A stretch of 64,000 bases of DNA from Nitrososphaerota archaeon (GCA_028867755.1 JAGWFT010000002.1:186001-250000); one strand, 5' to 3'; shown: positions 32,645 to 41,647, counted from the first letter of the stretch. The notes: generated from the letters alone by a model not told the origin. Translations and numbers: made by a program.

Positions 32645-33441
32645 TTTGATATCACCGTACAATTGTCGTTAGCTATGGCTCGTGATATTGGGTTTTCCCT
32701 CTGGCCGCTTGCAACTAGTGCCTGTTTTACACCCATCTCGATTGCTTCTGTAGCAGCTAGTATTTTCTTTTCCATGCCAAATCCTATCTTTGGAAGAATT
32801 GCCTTGGCCTCGTCAAGTGATAGTTTTGTCACTAGCTTGTCATCCATCAAAAGGCCGTCCACGTTAGTGAGAAACAAAATCTTGTCTGACTGCATCTTGC
32901 CTGCTACATAGGCAGCAGCTCTGTCACCATCTACATTTAGAAAATCAAATTCTTCACTTGTGGCAATAGGTGAGATTACCGGGACGTATCCTTGGTCTAA
33001 GATTACTTTTATGAGGTCAGTGTTTATCTCGCGTATCTTCCCTGTATATCCGCCGTCAATTGCCATCTTTCTTCCTTTTTCATTGATTACAATTAGTTTC
33101 TTTTTTCTCTCTGCCTGGATTATCTTGCCATCAATACCTGAAAGACCAACTGCATTGATTCCATTTTTCTGTAGCATTCCTACAATCATCTTGTTTATCT
33201 TGCCTGACATTACCATGGTGAAAATTTCTGCAGTCTCCTTGTCAGTGTACCTACTCTTGATGCCGCCAGGTGAAACTATGAATTTTTGTTCTTTTCCAAG
33301 AGCTTCTGAGATCCTCGTTACTTCTTTTCCTCCACCATGTACCAAAATTACTTTTTCTTGCTCTGAGACTTTTTTCAAGTCTGATATGGTAGAAGGATGA
33401 AGACCGTCTACAACACTTCCTCCTATCTTGATTGTGATCAT
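32641..33441 (-). CDS. lysZ: [LysW]-aminoadipate/glutamate kinase
   Basis: 266 aa, ATG start. Amino-acid kinase fold: MITIKIGGSVVD, VILVHGGGKEVT and LFLTNVDGLLMDD. It phosphorylates the gamma- or delta-carboxyl of the substrate bound to LysW. Four bp after lysY and overlapping lysJ, it is in the middle of the operon. Shares the fold of N-acetylglutamate kinase, from which it is separated by context. Confidence 0.9.
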   Translation of the reverse strand: MITIKIGGSVVDGLHPSTISDLKKVSEQEKVILVHGGGKEVTRISEALGKEQKFIVSPGGIKSRYTDKETAEIFTMVMSGKINKMIVGMLQKNGINAVGLSGIDGKIIQAERKKKLIVINEKGRKMAIDGGYTGKIREINTDLIKVILDQGYVPVISPIATSEEFDFLNVDGDRAAAYVAGKMQSDKILFLTNVDGLLMDDKLVTKLSLDEAKAILPKIGFGMEKKILAATEAIEMGVKQALVASGQRENPISRAIANDNCTVISK

Positions 33442-33445
33442 CTTT

Positions 33446-34498
33446 TCACACAGGAGTTAGCGGGGAATATGCAAGGCCGTCCATCTCGTTGAACCCTGAC
33501 ATCACGTTCATGTTTTGTATGGCTGAGCCTGCTGCACCCTTCATTAGGTTGTCTGATGCTGATAATACCACTAACCTGTTGTTGTCTTCGTCAATATCAA
33601 ACCCAACATCACAAAAGTTCGAGCCTACCACGAACTTTGGATCTGGGAACTTGTAGAATCCTTTCTTGTCACGAATTAGTCTGATGAACTTTTCATTTTG
33701 ATATTGTTCACGATATATCTTCCACAAATCCATTTCTGTTACTGGCTGCGTAAGAAATGTGTGGTTTGTGCACAAGATTCCTCTTACAATGTCTACTGCA
33801 TGTGGACTCATTGATATTTTGATCTTCTTTCCAGCTGCCTGGCTTAGCTCTTGCTCTATCTCTCCTGTATGTCTGTGCTTTGCTGGCTTGTATGGTCTGA
33901 CAACACCTGACCTCATTGCATGATGGGTCCCTGCCTCAGAGCCTGCTCCAGCTCCTGAAGAGCCTATCTTGGAATCTACAATAATGTGTTCAGTGTCTAT
34001 GATTCCTTTCTTTACCAGTGGGTATAGCGCAAGAATTGATGTTACTGCCATGCATCCAGGGCATGATACAAGCTGTGCCTTTTTGATCTCTTCTCTGTGA
34101 AGTTCTGGAACTCCAAATACTGATTTTGGTAGATAGTCTGGATGTGGATGCTGCCAGCCGTACCACTTGTCATAGTCTGGTGCATTGTGCAATCTATAGT
34201 CTGCACTCAAATCAATTACTTTCATTCCCCTGTCGTACAACTCTTTTACAATATCTACCGCTGTTCCATGTGGTACAGATGTAAAGACCAAGTCGCACTT
34301 GTCTGATAACTTGTCATAATTTAGTTCCGAAAAAGTTAGATCAGTAAATCCTTTGAGGCTTGGCTGAATTCTGGAGATATATTCTCCAACATGTTGTCTT
34401 GAAGTTACTGCTGCAATCTCAACTTTGGGATGGCTGACAAGCAGTCTGAGTATTTCTCCTCCAACATATCCTGATGCCCCGATTACTCCTATTCTCAT
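33446..34498 (-). CDS. lysY: [LysW]-aminoadipyl-phosphate reductase
   Basis: 350 aa, ATG start. ArgC-like: GVIGASGYVGGEILRLL binds NADPH; catalytic Cys in SCPGCMAVTS (C149), and the C-terminal part has HRHTGEIEQEL and VDIVRGILCTNH. It reduces the acyl phosphate to the LysW-bound semialdehyde. It is the first of the lysY-lysZ-lysJ-lysM run, 59 bp after the second ligase gene. Confidence 0.91.
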   Translation of the reverse strand: MRIGVIGASGYVGGEILRLLVSHPKVEIAAVTSRQHVGEYISRIQPSLKGFTDLTFSELNYDKLSDKCDLVFTSVPHGTAVDIVKELYDRGMKVIDLSADYRLHNAPDYDKWYGWQHPHPDYLPKSVFGVPELHREEIKKAQLVSCPGCMAVTSILALYPLVKKGIIDTEHIIVDSKIGSSGAGAGSEAGTHHAMRSGVVRPYKPAKHRHTGEIEQELSQAAGKKIKISMSPHAVDIVRGILCTNHTFLTQPVTEMDLWKIYREQYQNEKFIRLIRDKKGFYKFPDPKFVVGSNFCDVGFDIDEDNNRLVVLSASDNLMKGAAGSAIQNMNVMSGFNEMDGLAYSPLTPV

Positions 34499-34557
34499 AA
34501 GTGATCTCCTAGCATAACATAGTATAATTTAAACTCTAAAATTTTCTAAATTTCTTT

Positions 34558-35415
34558 TTATCTAACTGCTGAGCTAACTGCATACTCAATCATCTCTTTT
34601 GGAATATTGCGTTTGGCAACCTTTGCCAATCCCTTAAACTCTACAGTATTGTTGACCTCGTGAACTACAAATCCTCTTTTTTCATCTTCCATGATGTCAA
34701 TTCCAAGAATTCCTCCTCCAACTGCTTTTGATGCTTTCATGCAAATATCTTCTAGGTCCTTTGTTATCTCGCATGGCACAGGCTCTCCACCGAGCGCGAT
34801 ATTTGTCTTAAATCCTCCAGACGAGGTCCTGTACATCGCAGCTATGACTTGGTCTCCTACTGCGATTGCCCGGATGTCTCTTGGAGGCCTCTTTATTGCC
34901 TCTTGGAGATAAAATATCCTGTCAAGCGGGCCATCGGTTAGCTCCCTTACTTCGATAATTGCGTCTGCTGTCTCTCTGTCCTTTAGTAGTATCACTCCCC
35001 TTCCCCAGCTTCCTATGATTGGCTTGATAACAAGTGGGTATCCTTGTTTTTCAAGCGTCTCAACTGCCGACTCGGACGAGAACGAAAAATAGGTCTTTGG
35101 TGTGGGAACGTTGTGTTTCTTTAGGAGAAGCGATGTTAACATTTTGTTTCCGCAGTTGTTTGCAACCTCAAACTTGTTGAAGACTGGGATATCGAGAAAT
35201 TCTAGACATGCTGTAATGTGCAGACCACGAAAATAGCTGACACATCTTTCAAGTACCACATCACCAAAATCAAAATCATTTTTCTTGCTTTCAGTACTGA
35301 TGTTAGTTATCTTTGCATCGATCATCTTTGTATCATGTCCAAGCTCTATTGCTTTTTCCTCGAGCATTTTCTCTTCTAGTCTTACTCTATCAAACACGAT
35401 ACGGAGTTTGGGCAT
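34558..35415 (-). CDS. Second LysX-family ligase (ArgX or LysX)
   Basis: 285 aa, ATG start. ATP-grasp with PLVIKPIIGSWGRG, RPPRDIRAIAVGD and HEVNNTVEFKG. It differs from the copy at 28739 in the substrate region after EVNN: here VEFKGLAKVAKRNIPKEM instead of TEYKNTVRVTGVDIP. That fits glutamate-specific ArgX for the arginine branch, but the sequence alone is not decisive. It begins one base before the end of its own LysW gene, which has the normal EDWGE terminus, and argG follows upstream. Confidence 0.8.
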   Translation of the reverse strand: MPKLRIVFDRVRLEEKMLEEKAIELGHDTKMIDAKITNISTESKKNDFDFGDVVLERCVSYFRGLHITACLEFLDIPVFNKFEVANNCGNKMLTSLLLKKHNVPTPKTYFSFSSESAVETLEKQGYPLVIKPIIGSWGRGVILLKDRETADAIIEVRELTDGPLDRIFYLQEAIKRPPRDIRAIAVGDQVIAAMYRTSSGGFKTNIALGGEPVPCEITKDLEDICMKASKAVGGGILGIDIMEDEKRGFVVHEVNNTVEFKGLAKVAKRNIPKEMIEYAVSSAVR

Positions 35416-35583
35416 TTACTCTCCCCAATCTTCGCCGACTTTTTCAGCATGTTTTAGTTCGCATACTGCGCCGTTCTTTGAAGCAATCTCAAAATCTGCC
35501 CCGCAATCAGGACAAGATATTATCTCTCCAACACTTGCGTCACCTGGAATTTTTAAATTTGCATCACATTCTGGACAATTCAT
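35416..35583 (-). CDS. lysW: LysW-type amino-group carrier protein (normal EDWGE end)
   Basis: 55 aa, too short for routine ORF calling. MNCPEC and SCPDCG make the zinc ribbon, then an acidic stretch ends in GEDWGE, with the terminal Glu that holds the substrate. It lies between argG and the second LysX-type ligase, so it is likely the carrier for arginine (glutamate) or both branches. Compared with the copy at 29584 it has the normal last residue. Confidence 0.88.
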   Translation of the reverse strand: MNCPECDANLKIPGDASVGEIISCPDCGADFEIASKNGAVCELKHAEKVGEDWGE

Positions 35584-35594
35584 TCTTTAATTTT

Positions 35595-36782
35595 TCACCC
35601 CTTTTTTAGTAATTTATTAGCTTCTGTTGATTGCAGCCCCCACAATTCTACAAATCCTTTTGCAAGGGTCTGGTCGAAAGTGGAACCTGAACCATATGTT
35701 GCTAAGTCATGACTATACAATGAATAATCTGATTTTCTTCCAACCACTCTAAGACTTCCTTTGAACATTTTGAGCTTTACAGTTCCGCTAACTCTTTTCT
35801 GTGACATATTGATAAACATATCTAAATCTGTTTTCAGAGGATCTTGCCAGAGCCCGGAATATGCGAGCCATGCCCATTCCGAGTCAACCATTGCTTTGAA
35901 TTTTAATTCGTGTTTTGTAAGAACCATTTTTTCTAGATCGGTATGTGCCTCAATAAGACAGAGAGCTGCTGGCGTCTCGTATACCTCTCGAGATTTTATT
36001 CCAACCACTCTGTCCTCTATGTGATCTACTATTCCAACACCTGCCGCTCCGGCCTTTTTGTTGACGTATTGGATTAACTCCATTGGTTTTAGATTCCTGC
36101 CGTCTACTGCCACCGGTATTCCCTGCCTGAACTTTATCTCCAAGTACTGTGGCCTGTCTGGCAAGTTTTTTGTCTTGACCCAGATGAAAGCGTCTTCTGG
36201 TGGCTCTGCAAATGCATCTTCAAGATCACCTCCCTCTATTGCTCTTCCCCAAAGGTTTTGGTCTATGCTAAACCTCTTTGCTGCAGTATCAATCTGTATT
36301 CCATGCTTTTTTGCAAATTTTAATTCAATATCGCGAGTAAGGTTGAGGTCCCTGATGGGGGCAATGATTGGCAAAGTAGAGCCTGATCGCATGGTGACAT
36401 CAAATCGCACCTGATCATTTCCTTTTCCAGTACAGCCATGAGCCAATGCCTCCGCGTTCTCTTTTTTTGCAATCTCTACTACCTTTTGAGCAATTAATGG
36501 TCTTGCAAGAGCCGTTGCAAGACAATATTTTTTTTGGTATAGTGCATTTGCCTTGATTGAAGGTATTATGAAATCCTCTACAAACTCGCTTCTTGCATCA
36601 ACGTTGTAATGCCTTACCACTCCAAGTTTTTTTGCCTTGGCTGTAATTTTTTTCAGATCGTCGCCCTGACCAACATCAACTGTAATAGTGACTACATCTA
36701 GTCCGTGTTTTTCTTGAAGATATTTTACGACAACAGATGTGTCAAGTCCGCCAGAGAAAGCTAAAACTGCCTTTCCTTTCAT
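35595..36782 (-). CDS. argG: Argininosuccinate synthase
   Basis: 395 aa, ATG start. Family N-terminus KAVLAFSGGLDTSVVVKYL (PP-loop ATP pyrophosphatase), with AHGCTGKGNDQVRF and EGGDLEDAFAEPP further on. It joins citrulline and aspartate to argininosuccinate. Its position at the head of the cluster, next to a LysW carrier and ligase, supports use of LysW for arginine formation too. Confidence 0.95.
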   Translation of the reverse strand: MKGKAVLAFSGGLDTSVVVKYLQEKHGLDVVTITVDVGQGDDLKKITAKAKKLGVVRHYNVDARSEFVEDFIIPSIKANALYQKKYCLATALARPLIAQKVVEIAKKENAEALAHGCTGKGNDQVRFDVTMRSGSTLPIIAPIRDLNLTRDIELKFAKKHGIQIDTAAKRFSIDQNLWGRAIEGGDLEDAFAEPPEDAFIWVKTKNLPDRPQYLEIKFRQGIPVAVDGRNLKPMELIQYVNKKAGAAGVGIVDHIEDRVVGIKSREVYETPAALCLIEAHTDLEKMVLTKHELKFKAMVDSEWAWLAYSGLWQDPLKTDLDMFINMSQKRVSGTVKLKMFKGSLRVVGRKSDYSLYSHDLATYGSGSTFDQTLAKGFVELWGLQSTEANKLLKKG

Positions 36783-37024
36783 TGAGGTTTTCTGTGATCA
36801 GATTTTAGCATTTATCTTTTATGGTATGCAATCTGATCCGTTCTGTCCTGTCAAAAAACTTGAAAAATTATTTTTTCATCAATGAGAGAAAGCAACTTAG
36901 TCCAAGCTAAAATTCGATTACTATTTAACCGCAATATTATAACGCTGTTATATGAAAATTATTCCCCTTTCGGGCATATATTACGATATGTCGTACAGCA
37001 ACAGTCAAAGAAGAGGGTAGTCAA
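36783..37024. promoter_or_regulatory. Promoter/operator region between argG and the ABC operon
   Basis: Two inverted repeats lie here: TATAAC-GCT-GTTATA at 36938-36952 and TACGA-TATG-TCGTA at 36982-36995. CATAT...ATATG overlaps the second. They lie within 90 bp of the ABC ATPase start at 37025, which has GAGGG about 8 nt upstream. The first repeat overlaps a TATA-like stretch. They are candidate operators for the embedded winged-helix protein of this operon. Confidence 0.5.
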
Positions 37025-37801
37025 ATGACAAAACTCCAGGCAAAAAACATTGTAAAACATTTTGATCACAACGGTAACTCAGTTCTTGCACTTGATGGAA
37101 TAACTCTTGATGTGCAAGAAGGGGACTTTGTCTGCATTGTGGGACCATCAGGATGTGGCAAGTCTACATTTCTAAATATTGTTGCAGGTCTTGAAAAACC
37201 AGACTCTGGAGATGTATTGCTTAATGGAAATTCTATCTCCACTCCAGGACCTGACAGGACGATGGTCTTTCAAGAAGGTGCGCTCTTTCCATGGCTCAAG
37301 GTTATTGATAACGTAGAGTTTGGACTCAAGATGGCAGGAATTCCAAAGGATGAACGCAGACAAATATCGCAAAGATATCTTGACATGATGCAACTAACCA
37401 AGTTTGCAGACTCGTATACATATCAGCTATCGACTGGAATGAAACAAAGAGTTGCAATAGCAAGAGCACTTGCTATGGATCCGGAAATTTTGTTGATGGA
37501 TGAACCATTTGCAGCTCTTGACTCTCAGACAAGAGATCTCTTACTTGTAGAACTGCAACTCATATGGGAGAGGACAAAAAAGACAATCATCTTTGTAACA
37601 CACAACATCTCTGAATCTGTCATACTGGGAAACCGCGTAGTAGTTTTCAAAAACAGGCCTTCTAAGATAAAAAAAGAGATAGTTATCGATTATAGAAGAC
37701 CACGACTAATGGAGGATGAGAATCTCCAGAAATATTATCATCAGATTGTAGAAGAGCTCAAGAGCGAAGTGATTGCGCAAATAAAGGATGAGAACCAATG
37801 A
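37025..37801 (+). CDS. ABC transporter ATP-binding protein, nitrate/sulfonate/taurine type
   Basis: 258 aa, ATG start with GAGGG upstream. Walker A GPSGCGKST (40-48), signature STGMKQRVAI (a variant of LSGGM), Walker B LLMDEP and D-loop FAALDSQT are visible. The subfamily is that of SsuB/TauB/NrtC-like importers. It overlaps the permease start by 4 nt (ATGA), so the two are translationally coupled. With the permease and the binding protein at 39730 it forms a complete importer. Confidence 0.9.
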   Translation: MTKLQAKNIVKHFDHNGNSVLALDGITLDVQEGDFVCIVGPSGCGKSTFLNIVAGLEKPDSGDVLLNGNSISTPGPDRTMVFQEGALFPWLKVIDNVEFGLKMAGIPKDERRQISQRYLDMMQLTKFADSYTYQLSTGMKQRVAIARALAMDPEILLMDEPFAALDSQTRDLLLVELQLIWERTKKTIIFVTHNISESVILGNRVVVFKNRPSKIKKEIVIDYRRPRLMEDENLQKYYHQIVEELKSEVIAQIKDENQ

Positions 37802-38598
37802 ACGAGAAAGTAATCTCTGAGAAAAACTCGCAAGGCCTTCACGACGCAGCAAACGCTGCTTTACTATTGGCAATCTTTGTTGGTGTGTGGCAAGTGGTAT
37901 TCATGCTTGGAATATGGCCTCAGATATCCTTGCCATCTCCTGTCATGGTTGCAGAGTCGTTTGTCAAAATAATCTCAAACTTTTCTCTACCCGAAGGAAT
38001 TGGTATAACGCTGGGAAGACTTGTGTCCGCATTTGCAATCTCCATAGTTCTTGGGACACTCATAGGACTTGCAATGATCCGATTCAGGGGGTTTGGCAAG
38101 ACTCTTAATTCATTTTCTGCAGGTCTGCTATCATTTCCAAGCATCGCGTGGGTTCCGTTTTCAATTCTCTTGATAGGATTCAATGAGTTTGGCATACTGT
38201 TTGTAGTAATAATGAGCTCAATCTTTTCTGTGATGATCTCAACTTATAGCAGCATCAGAAATATTCCGCCGATATACCTTGATGCTGCAAAAAACATGGG
38301 TGCAAAAGGATTTGCCCTGTTCAGATATGTTACGTTGCCTGCAGCAACCCCGTCATTGATAATTGGGTTAAGACAAGGATGGTCATTTGCATGGCATGCA
38401 ATAATTGGAGCCGAAATACTCATGTCAATTGTAGGCCTAGGACACATACTTTCAGTTGGAAGAGAATTTTTGGATATGGGCGAGGTCATTGCCAGCATGA
38501 TTACAATATTTGCAATAGGATTGATAGTTGACAGATTTTTGCTCAACAAGATAGAGGAAAAGATACGAAGAAAGTGGGGACTTGATCACCATCGCTAA
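37798..38598 (+). CDS. ABC transporter permease, nitrate/sulfonate/taurine type
   Basis: 266 aa, ATG start overlapping the ATPase stop. Six or so membrane helices. The cytosolic EAA-type loop DAAKNMGAKGFALFRYVTLPAATP contacts the ATPase. It forms a homodimeric pore with the ATP-binding protein. Substrate specificity sits with the binding protein at 39730. Confidence 0.88.
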   Translation: MNEKVISEKNSQGLHDAANAALLLAIFVGVWQVVFMLGIWPQISLPSPVMVAESFVKIISNFSLPEGIGITLGRLVSAFAISIVLGTLIGLAMIRFRGFGKTLNSFSAGLLSFPSIAWVPFSILLIGFNEFGILFVVIMSSIFSVMISTYSSIRNIPPIYLDAAKNMGAKGFALFRYVTLPAATPSLIIGLRQGWSFAWHAIIGAEILMSIVGLGHILSVGREFLDMGEVIASMITIFAIGLIVDRFLLNKIEEKIRRKWGLDHHR

Positions 38599-38622
38599 AT
38601 GAAAAGATCTGTGTGAACTAAG

Positions 38623-39609
38623 TTGCTAGATGATCTTGTAAAAAATAGAGTAGATGCAAAAAAACCTCGAAAAGAAGGACTGACATATGTAGTTGATAGG
38701 CTTGAAAGCTACAACAAGGAAAACTGGGAGTTGCTTTCATCGTTTGTAGATGTAGTAAAGATAAACGGAGCACTGCCGCTTTTGGCATCAGAACAGAGTC
38801 TTATCAAGAAAATAAAATTCTACCATGATCTTGGAATTCTTGTCTCGACAGGACATATTAGTACGGAATATTCAATTGCTCAGAACTCATTTGAAAGATA
38901 CGCCAAAGAAGCTGCAAAGCTAGAGTTTGATGTGATAGAAATTGGCGAGAACATTGTAGACTTGAGTGCGGAAAGAAAAAAGAAAATTAATGAAACAATA
39001 TTGTCGCTAGAACTAGAATCGCAGTGGAAAGTGGGAAAGCGCGATCCAAGACATCAGCTTACAGTAGAAGATACGTTATCCAAAGTGGAAGAACTGGTAA
39101 GTTTAGGTTCAAAAAAAGTAATAGTAGAGGCAAATCAGGGGTTTGGAGTTGGAATTTACGATGAGAATGGCAACGTGAAATGGGGATCTGTTGCGACTCT
39201 TACCAACAAGTATCCTCCAAACACGTTCATCTTTGAGGCGCCTCTTGAAACACAACAGTTTGCACTGATAGCAGAATTTGGAGAACGTGTTAATCTCTCT
39301 GAGGTATACGTAGATTCCATAATATCGGTAGAATCAGAACGACGTGGAATCCTGTCAAAATCTGCCTTTACTACAGTGAACCTAAGAGAAGAACCAGAGG
39401 GTGGACCTGCTGCAAAATTTATCTACTATATCATAAAGACAAAGTTTCCAATCGAGCAAAGTGACTTGATGAACTTGAGTTATCTTCCAAGAAGAACTGT
39501 ACAAAGCGCTATTGAAGATCTAAAAAATCAGGGTCTAATAATAGAAAGAACCAGTCTCAACGATGCAAGAAAAAGAGTTTACTATCCTATCAAGTCTGAA
39601 TGGCTGTAG
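38623..39609 (+). CDS. ComA-like phosphosulfolactate synthase domain fused to a winged helix
   Basis: 328 aa with TTG start. Residues 1-250 follow the ComA family (phosphosulfolactate synthase, first step of coenzyme M): GLTYVVDRL, VDVVKINGA, IKFYHDLGI, LEFDVIEIGEN, VGKRDPRHQLTVEDTL, KKVIVEANQGFGVGIYDENG, FIFEAPLETQQFALI and ESERRG. Differences from methanogen ComA include VKINGALP where VKFGWGTS is usual, and STGHISTEY where PGGTLFEY is usual, so the active site may be altered. Residues 260-328 form a MarR-like winged helix (PIEQSDLMNLSYLPRRTVQSAIEDLKNQGLI). It lies inside a sulfonate-type ABC operon. I infer either a sulfonate-linked enzyme or a ligand-sensing regulator. Confidence 0.8.
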   Translation: MLDDLVKNRVDAKKPRKEGLTYVVDRLESYNKENWELLSSFVDVVKINGALPLLASEQSLIKKIKFYHDLGILVSTGHISTEYSIAQNSFERYAKEAAKLEFDVIEIGENIVDLSAERKKKINETILSLELESQWKVGKRDPRHQLTVEDTLSKVEELVSLGSKKVIVEANQGFGVGIYDENGNVKWGSVATLTNKYPPNTFIFEAPLETQQFALIAEFGERVNLSEVYVDSIISVESERRGILSKSAFTTVNLREEPEGGPAAKFIYYIIKTKFPIEQSDLMNLSYLPRRTVQSAIEDLKNQGLIIERTSLNDARKRVYYPIKSEWL

Positions 39610-39653
39610 AAAAAACAATCTGAAGAACAAAAATGACAAATAAAATTAATTGT

Positions 39654-39686
39654 ATAATTTGCACATTATAATCATAATTTGCATAT
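39654..39686 (+). promoter_or_regulatory. Tandem ATAATTTGCA repeats upstream of the binding protein
   Basis: ATAATTTGCACAT (39654-39666) and ATAATTTGCATAT (39674-39686) are direct repeats 20 bp apart, i.e. two helical turns, within the 120-bp gap before the substrate-binding gene. Same-face spacing suits a DNA-binding protein such as the ComA-HTH fusion encoded immediately upstream. Confidence 0.5.
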
Positions 39687-39729
39687 TTGAATTCGGTTAT
39701 ATTAGAACAAATTCAAGCACGCGTGTAAG

Positions 39730-40800
39730 ATGAACGTAATAGCAAAATTTGGAATTGCAGGTGTAATAATAGCAGTAGTAATTGCCCTAAGTTTTATCTC
39801 AATTTCTGGCAATACACAAACACATGTAGTATCAGAATCTTCATCTGACACTCTACGCATTGGATATTTCCCAAACATAAGCCATGCACAAGCAGTAATA
39901 GGGCTTGGAAATGGTGATTATCAAAAGGAACTTGGAAATATTCAAGTAGAAACACAGGTGTTCAATGCAGGACCTGCTGCTATCGAAGCACTCTTTGCAA
40001 ATAGAATTGATGTTGCATATGTAGGACCAAACCCTGCAATTAATGGATATATCAAATCAGACGGTCAAGGACTGCGAGTTATTGCTGGTGCCGCAAGTGG
40101 AGGCACAGTTTTTGTTGTACGAAATGATGATGGCATAAACTCAGTAAATGATTTGGGTGGAAAAAAATTTGCTTCTCCTCAACTTGGAAATACACAAGAT
40201 GTAGCACTTAGGTCATTTTTACTCAAAAATGGATACAAAACTTCTGATAATGGTGGAACTGTTCAAGTAATCCCTGCTGCAAATCCTGATATCTTTACTA
40301 TGATGTTAAAGAAAGACATTGACGGTGCATGGGTTCCAGAACCATGGGGGACTAAACTGGAAAAAGAAGCAAACGGAAAGATTCTAGTTGATGAGAGAGA
40401 CTTGTGGCCAAATGGCAAGTTTGCTACTGCTTTGATAGTGGTAAGAACTGACTATTTGCAAAACCATCCTGATATAATCAAGAAATTGTTAGAGGCTCAC
40501 GTCAATGAGACTAATTGGATAAACAACAACAAGGATAAAGCAATATCAGTTTTCAACGATCAACTAGAAAAATTGACAGGCAAACAGCTTCCATCAGACG
40601 AGCTTGAAGAAGCCTTCTCAAGAATGGACTTGACGTATGATCCAATGCAAGATTCACTTTACAAATCAGCAGATGCCGCATTTAACTTGGGATTCTTGGG
40701 TGATACAAAGCCTGATCTAAGCAACATATTTGACCTTAATCTTCTCAATCAAGTGTTAGGCGAAAATAACTTACCTGCAATATCTCAAATATCTGGTTAG
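39730..40800 (+). CDS. ABC transporter substrate-binding protein, SsuA/NrtA-like
   Basis: 356 aa, ATG start. An N-terminal membrane anchor (about residues 6-26, no lipobox Cys) is followed by a periplasmic-binding fold of the sulfonate/nitrate/taurine type: LRIGYFPNISHAQAVIGLG, IDVAYVGPNPAINGYI, LGGKKFASPQLGNTQDVALR and DGAWVPEPWGTKL. It delivers the solute to the importer encoded at 37025-38598. Nitrate, taurine and sulfonate binding proteins share the fold, and the ComA-like neighbour argues for an organosulfonate; that is inference. Confidence 0.87.
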   Translation: MNVIAKFGIAGVIIAVVIALSFISISGNTQTHVVSESSSDTLRIGYFPNISHAQAVIGLGNGDYQKELGNIQVETQVFNAGPAAIEALFANRIDVAYVGPNPAINGYIKSDGQGLRVIAGAASGGTVFVVRNDDGINSVNDLGGKKFASPQLGNTQDVALRSFLLKNGYKTSDNGGTVQVIPAANPDIFTMMLKKDIDGAWVPEPWGTKLEKEANGKILVDERDLWPNGKFATALIVVRTDYLQNHPDIIKKLLEAHVNETNWINNNKDKAISVFNDQLEKLTGKQLPSDELEEAFSRMDLTYDPMQDSLYKSADAAFNLGFLGDTKPDLSNIFDLNLLNQVLGENNLPAISQISG

Positions 40801-41549
40801 AGTTTTTTCAGTACTTCAAGCGCTCCCCTGAAATCATTTGGAGAACTCAAAAGCACATCGCCTGCAATTCTATGAACTTGTTTTACAAATCCTACCATGT
40901 CCTTACTGTATCCCGACCAGTCAAGGTTGAGCATCTGTGCAGATTTTTGGTTGAGCTCTGATGCTAACAACACACATGGTATTATCCTAAATCCTTGTGG
41001 CTTTAGCTTGTCAACTATGTTTGTTACCTGATCAACAGAGCTTATGACCTGTGTGACAAACCCCTTTGGCCGTGCTTCAACTTTTTTGTGGATCTTGTCA
41101 AAATTGGGATTTGATGAAATTGAGAGATAAAGGTCAATTTTTTCTCCAAAGCCCTGCTCGTTGAATTGTTTTACAACTTCGCTTGGAACAAGTCTAGAGT
41201 CCTTGGGGCCAGTAGGCGGCGGGTCGCCTTTGACTACTAGCACCCCATTCAAGTTCAAAAGTATCGCATCACAAATGGTTTGCGTAATTGATGTGTGGTT
41301 CCTGTCCCGCACTCGTACGCTTGCAGAAATCTTGATCTTGTCATTAGAGTTTTTAATGAAGAAACCCGCAGTTATTGGAGATATTCTTGGGATGCCAAGA
41401 ACAGAATCTGTAACATGTATGCCATCGCAGACCTTTCCCACCTCTTCAGATTTTGACTTGAATTTATCAACAGATTCCTGTAATTCACTGTGAGAAAGTA
41501 TTTTGCCCTGTATTACCTTTGGAGGGTTTAACTCATAAATTATCGTCAT
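40797..41549 (-). CDS. metF: Methylenetetrahydrofolate reductase family protein
   Basis: 250 aa, ATG start. The TIM-barrel family is recognised from YELNPP, HVTDSVLGIPRISPI, VLVVKGDPPP and the C-terminal LLASELNQKSAQ. It would supply methyl-folate (or methyl-tetrahydromethanopterin-like) groups to methionine synthase. It is divergent from the two-gene methionine synthase, 92 bp away, which supports the pathway assignment. It ends overlapping the stop of the substrate-binding gene by 4 nt. Shorter than bacterial MetF, so the exact cofactor is uncertain. Confidence 0.8.
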   Translation of the reverse strand: MTIIYELNPPKVIQGKILSHSELQESVDKFKSKSEEVGKVCDGIHVTDSVLGIPRISPITAGFFIKNSNDKIKISASVRVRDRNHTSITQTICDAILLNLNGVLVVKGDPPPTGPKDSRLVPSEVVKQFNEQGFGEKIDLYLSISSNPNFDKIHKKVEARPKGFVTQVISSVDQVTNIVDKLKPQGFRIIPCVLLASELNQKSAQMLNLDWSGYSKDMVGFVKQVHRIAGDVLLSSPNDFRGALEVLKKL

Positions 41550-41647
41550 AAAAGAGTGTCACGGCTACTTGATTATAACCTTTGAAGGTATTGATACATG
41601 ACAAAATAAAAGAAAATTAATACATTGAAAACCAGCATCACTTGTTG

